A stretch of DNA of 64,000 nt from Protonemura montana (Eukaryota; Arthropoda; Insecta; Plecoptera; Nemouridae). The position numbers and the translations under genes were made by a program. The notes beneath the pieces are model-generated. The model ran no database searches. It saw nothing but the letters and a program-made list of their open reading frames with translations, and was not told the DNA's origin. Where the stretch lies: contig OX387605.1 of NCBI GenBank assembly GCA_947568835.1, positions 3,038,001-3,102,000 of the forward strand. Direction: 5' to 3'. Shown here in pieces: positions 59,601-64,000 of this stretch. Positions within the stretch are counted from its first letter, which is position 1; every line of letters begins with the position of its first letter.

Positions 59601-62600
59601 ACCAATTGTCCGCAAGGAGCTGCCAAGGAGGCTTATAACTTTGTTTCTTGAAGGATAGAATTTCCTGTCCAGTCAGAGGTTTCCAAATCTATTAGTAACA
59701 TGACTGCCGGTCGGACTCAACGGTCGCCTTCAAGACTTCATTATAATGCTTAAGGGTGTACCACCCAAAAAGTTGAACCTACGCGCACCCATGAGCGTCA
59801 CGTTGCCGCGCAAAGAAGAGCTTCCGTATCTTATTACACAGACTCGCCTCGTAATCCCAAGCCGCGTTGACGACGCCGTGTATTCGTCGCGACGCCGGGC
59901 GTCCGTTCGGGCGTCGCAAGACCGCCATTTTAAATCGTCACACGCTTCGCTTCGTGATTCCTGAATGTCGAGCCAAATTCGCTAGACGCTCCTTTAAGCT
60001 TGTTACTGTCAGACGAGCGAGCGCTCGAGTCGGCGCAGGTTTCAACTAAGAAATGTGTATCAACGGAAAAATAGAACGCGACGCGATGCCGGGTTTGTCG
60101 GAGTATATAAGACAGCTTCCATCTTTTAGTTTGCTTGAGGATCGGCGACTTTAATTGCTGTCGTGGATAATGCAAGACAGGGACTTGGGCCAGGCGTTCT
60201 GTGACCTCGCCAGCAATGAAGCTTGGATCCCAGCAACACCCTCTGGGCATTGTGCTGTGACTTGTGCTCGAAATGGAATGGCTGATTGTGGAATACTCAT
60301 TCATTTTTCACTGGTCTAGCAGACTCGGCCCGAAAAGCGCCCCCTCTGGCAATATTTTTTTCCAACCGAACATTTTCGAAATTAATTTCTCTTAAAAATT
60401 GATGGAACGAGGCCGCGGTGTAACAAGAATATACCATTATACACCTTTTAATTGAAAATTTCCATCCGTTTTTTTTCCATGCCACTGTGAAAATGAAGCA
60501 ATTCAAAAAGTTAATTGCAAAGCTTCTCTCGGTGGAAATCGTGTTTAATTCTGACTGGTTAATTCACCGGGTCGGTTTCGGCGTCGGCGGTGGCGTCCTT
60601 GGCGAAAGGTCCTTGTGCCGTCGCTCACACATGTCGGCGTCGGCGTTGCACACATGACGCCTGTTGACGCCGAGTTGGACGCCAGCTAATGGAACGTAGG
60701 AAGCAATGTCTTACGTGGCTCATCGGCGTCTCACCTAGTCAGCTGGGAAGAGATTGCCGTCGCCACTTTCCTTCTTGGACGACACACAGTAAAGACAGCG
60801 GGCTCTGTCGGAGCCTCCAGAGTGCCGCCTGCAAGCAAAAAATTGAATGTGGGAGTTACCATAGAAAAATCATAAAGGCAATAATTTACTGCCATTGGAA
60901 ACCGATCGGGAATCTAAATTAACGAGTCAGATATCTAGAAGTGAAATATGAGCTAAAATTGTGCAGTGAATTTGTTATTCGGCGGCACCTAGAACGTGAA
61001 GTTATGTAGGCCGGGGTTAATGATTCTGTAATATTACTCATTGCAAACAGAACCATAAAATTATCTCCTAAAGTGTGGCCAGTTTTAAGGACACTTTGCC
61101 CCCAGAGGATTCTTACCGCAATACTTTCCGTCTTGCCACACGTTTTCCAACGGGTCTCTAGATTAATCCAGACGTACACGGGGAGGGAATGCGCCAAGTC
61201 TAGCGGGTAGACTGCAGCCCGGGCGGCACGCACCACGCGGCCCTATAACCTCCAGCCGGCGCCATACGCCGTCGACTCGGCTAAACGCTGCCACATTCGC
61301 GGATAATTGCACTCGGGACGGTTCACTTTATCGGGATAAACGACGCGAGATTTCCCAAGGAAACGCTTTTGGGCATTTCGCCACGCTCATAATGCAGAAT
61401 GCGAGCGGGGGAAAAAAATACAAATTGATGTTTAGCACAGCAGAAGCTATTGGTCCGGCATCGTTTTAAATCAGCAATGTTCCACTCGGATTCCTCCTAC
61501 TCGAGTACAAATTTTATTGGTCACTGATTCCGGAGACTAGGGTTTTGTGTGTAATGTGAAAAATGCCTTCCGACGTCATACTTAACGACGCCGTGGCGGG
61601 TTGTTTTTATTTTAACATAATTTCAAGATCCCCACGCCAAAGCGCTGACCTGCATGCGATTGGATTGTCTGGAATAGGATGACCTCATGGTGCTTCCAGA
61701 TGAAAGTACATTCTCAGCGCTTTTTTGCCAGCACCCGGAACCCCAATAAAGAGAGGTGGAACTAGGGCCTTGGGATTGAACTCGGCACCTTTCAAATACG
61801 ATGCGGCGTCGGCGTCGGCGTCGGTCGAAAGCCATTGTGATCATCCACCGAGAGCGAGCCTGATAAAAAGACTCTGCTAACACTTATGATTCTAACTTTA
61901 TTGAGCGAACAATCAGAGTGTGGTCGTAAATCGCGCCGTGCGGCGAGCTGGACGCTTGCCCGAGGTGCAGGGTGCACTAATTCCTCGCAGCGCAGCACCG
62001 TTCTCCGTTCATACCTTTTCGTGATAGCTTATCGTTCGGGAGGACCTCTCTGCTTTGCCGTTCGGCTCGGAGCGCGGCTTGATCCCATTGTATTAACTAG
62101 CTTATGTTATGAGCTCGAAATTACACTGGCGCAGAGAATTAAAACGTAGTACGCAAGAGTTTAGCGCGGTGTGGTTTTACTGTTGTCGTATGTACGGTCG
62201 GGTCGGAAGGTATAAGAAAGTAGGTGGTCGCTATCTTGTGTTGGCCAAATTCATATAATGCTTTGTGTGTTATTTGTTTCAAATTATGCCGTATACACTA
62301 TTATCTCTCGACGGGTTATGGCTAAAGCGATATTCGATATCGAAGACTGCACGAGTCATATACCTTTCGAGCACCGCGCACGCAATAAAGAGGAGTCTTG
62401 GCACAATTTTAGGCGGTTTCTGTCGTGAAATTTTCCACAAACTTGCTTTTTACAATGAAGCTAACACCGAGTTCTCATTGGAATAACACTGATCGATACA
62501 AGTGAACCATGCGATTTGGAAAAAAGGCTCACGAGGTGAACTTTTTGATGCGCCGTTCCACAAAATACATTGAGAGGCCCGACGAGTCATGCCAACAACT

Positions 62601-63578
62601 GTCACCGAACGGATTATTTAGATATCGCGGTGAAAAGTAAACCATTTCTTCTAGCTGTCATTCCAATTGGTATCCCATCCACCATTCGCGTGGATTTCCC
62701 GGCTACACTGCCAAGGTGTCAGCGTGCGCTATTTTCATTCCTTATTTGTCACACATTTTTTCGATCTTCATCGTATTCGTCTCTATTTCTTTCTCCCTCT
62801 CGGTCTGTCTGTCGCGCTGTTTTCTGCGCGCTCCCAGTGGCCATTAGAGGCCAGCTTCTTGGAAGATTGCTTTCTCACTCCGCCGAGGCTCGCGATATTA
62901 CCACCGCTCTGTTTCTGTCACCGACGGCCATAGCTCACCGACGGCCGACACCGACGCCGCCGACGCCGCCGACGCCGCAAGCCCAAGAGCTGTGTTTGTT
63001 CTCTATGCCATTGTGATCACGGGATGTAAAGTGGTAAAGTCCTCTGGGATTTTAAAACCAACCGTTATTGTCGATGTCATTCTGGAAAGCAGATTTACCT
63101 TTGACAACGACGACTGCGTCGAGTAAAATGTTGGAGATATTCGTCAGGAGAAAGAATGGGGAGACGTCGGATTTTGTAATGACAGTCTTAACAAGCTCTG
63201 AAATACGCAAATCTCCCGAAGCTCTTTAAATTCCTGGCCAACGAGCTGCTGGCTGGTGGAGTCGGGGCGTCAGGTCCATTTTGTTTTCTTCTCATTGAAA
63301 TTTATCACCCAGTCGTTAAGTGTCCGCGTTAAAAACTCGCGCCGTGCGCGCGCCGACGCTCGTTATAAAGAGATTTTCTTCGTGTTGTAAAAGCCGCCAT
63401 TAATTATTCGGTTTTTATGCACATATTTTATGAGTTGAGTCAAAAATTTCAATTTGATTAGTGGCTGTTTGAATTTAGTAAATGCGAATTGTTTGCTAAC
63501 TGCACGCTGTAAGAACGAACCCTAAGCTGGAATCAGGCGCGATCAAGACTGATATCCCTGGCGCCACTGGAATAGAAA

Positions 63579-63671
63579 CAGGACATCCCTTGAATTAAAT
63601 CTGGACCTCCCTGGAATGAAAACAGGATGTCCCTGGAATTAAGTCAGGATCTCTCTGGAATAAAGACAGGG
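63579..63671. repeat. 22-bp tandem repeat, about four copies
   Basis: Copies start at 63579, 63601, 63623 and 63645, with a partial fifth at 63667, on the pattern CAGGAYNTCCCTGGAATNAAN. Copies differ at several positions. A weaker related unit may precede at about 63550. Confidence 0.9.
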
Positions 63672-64000
63672 TTCCCGATGCAAAGTCCTGTTTTTCACGT
63701 CTGTCATGTGAACCGATTGTCAAGAATTCGGGAAATTTTTTCCAGTGACGTGACTTATTGGCTTACTGTCTGTCGAATTTGCATTACATTATTATCAACG
63801 GAATTAGAGTAGCCATTTTACTTTTTAATTCTTCGAGCGTTCCACTCGGCGTTACCAAGTGCAGCACCGATGGGGTGGGTTCAATTGACAATTTAATTTA
63901 TTTTCTGCAGAATAGATTAACGGCCATTGGGAAGTGCGGTTGTAAAAACAGTGGTCGTCGCCGCAGTGACCCACTTTCTTGGCCCGCACTGAGCTGCGAT

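Larger units (their letters stand above)
44004..64000. other. 20-kb stretch without a recognisable gene
   Basis: Many open frames of 60-110 codons occur but none has a recognisable domain or coding-like composition over its length. Notable contents: a decayed coding-like patch (44460-45350), an inverted repeat (46028-46109), a 17-base G run (50107-50123), an alternating CG run (52371-52384), an alternating TG/CA run (53648-53665), a 14-base C run (54018-54031), an (AAT)n patch (56562-56600), several GTCGGC-type runs and a 22-bp tandem repeat (63579-63671). The upstream flank of ZNG1 thus looks like a gene desert or a very long intron of a divergent gene. Confidence 0.55.

Noticed and set aside
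1-64000. CRISPR array or bacterial-style operon
   Set aside because: The tandem repeats are contiguous with no unique spacers, and the genes are intron-split eukaryotic ones.

Overview
This is a piece of animal (eukaryotic) nuclear DNA. Coding sequence is sparse and split by GT-AG introns. There are multi-kilobase non-coding stretches, microsatellites, long G/C homopolymers and decayed transposable elements, and no operon-like layout. A degenerate tandem 5S-rRNA-like repeat at about 38.7-38.9 kb carries the CACCGAAGTTAAG core. From memory that core is typical of protostome and cnidarian 5S rRNA rather than the deuterostome form. CpG is common everywhere, including introns. I therefore favour an invertebrate, probably a protostome, but cannot name the species.

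Two genes are certain, both on the minus strand. A single-exon FoxD-class forkhead transcription factor lies at 8365-9795. Upstream of it on the same strand is ZNG1 (CBWD/COBW-domain), a zinc-chaperone GTPase. I rebuilt six coding exons of ZNG1 between 43087 and 24105 from reading frame, splice sites and intron phase. They give 349 residues ending inside the CobW C-terminal domain. The last 30 or so residues must lie on an exon I could not find.

Region by region: 1-7.8 kb, no recognisable gene, a perfect 10-bp satellite and other short repeats; 7.8-10.1 kb, FoxD with possible poly(A) signals and a GC/CCAAT promoter; 10.2-24.1 kb, non-coding with a 48-bp-arm fold-back hairpin, presumably holding the ZNG1 3' end; 24.1-43.1 kb, ZNG1, whose introns hold a bounded hAT transposon (35633-36817), the 5S-like repeat, a diverged repeat pair (40.1 and 42.1 kb), minisatellites and an opposite-strand exon candidate; 43.1-44.0 kb, a probable bidirectional promoter with a plus-strand exon candidate; 44.0-64 kb, no convincing gene, one decayed coding-like patch and repeats.

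The main biological point is the gene pair. ZNG1 followed by FoxD in tandem, same strand and same order, is also the arrangement of human CBWD1-FOXD4 and CBWD2-FOXD4L1 (recalled, not searched). ZNG1 is a housekeeping metallochaperone with no evident functional tie to FoxD, so an attractive inference is that ZNG1 introns and the flanking deserts hold FoxD enhancers that keep the pair together. I did not find a prokaryote-style or clearly novel multi-gene system here.
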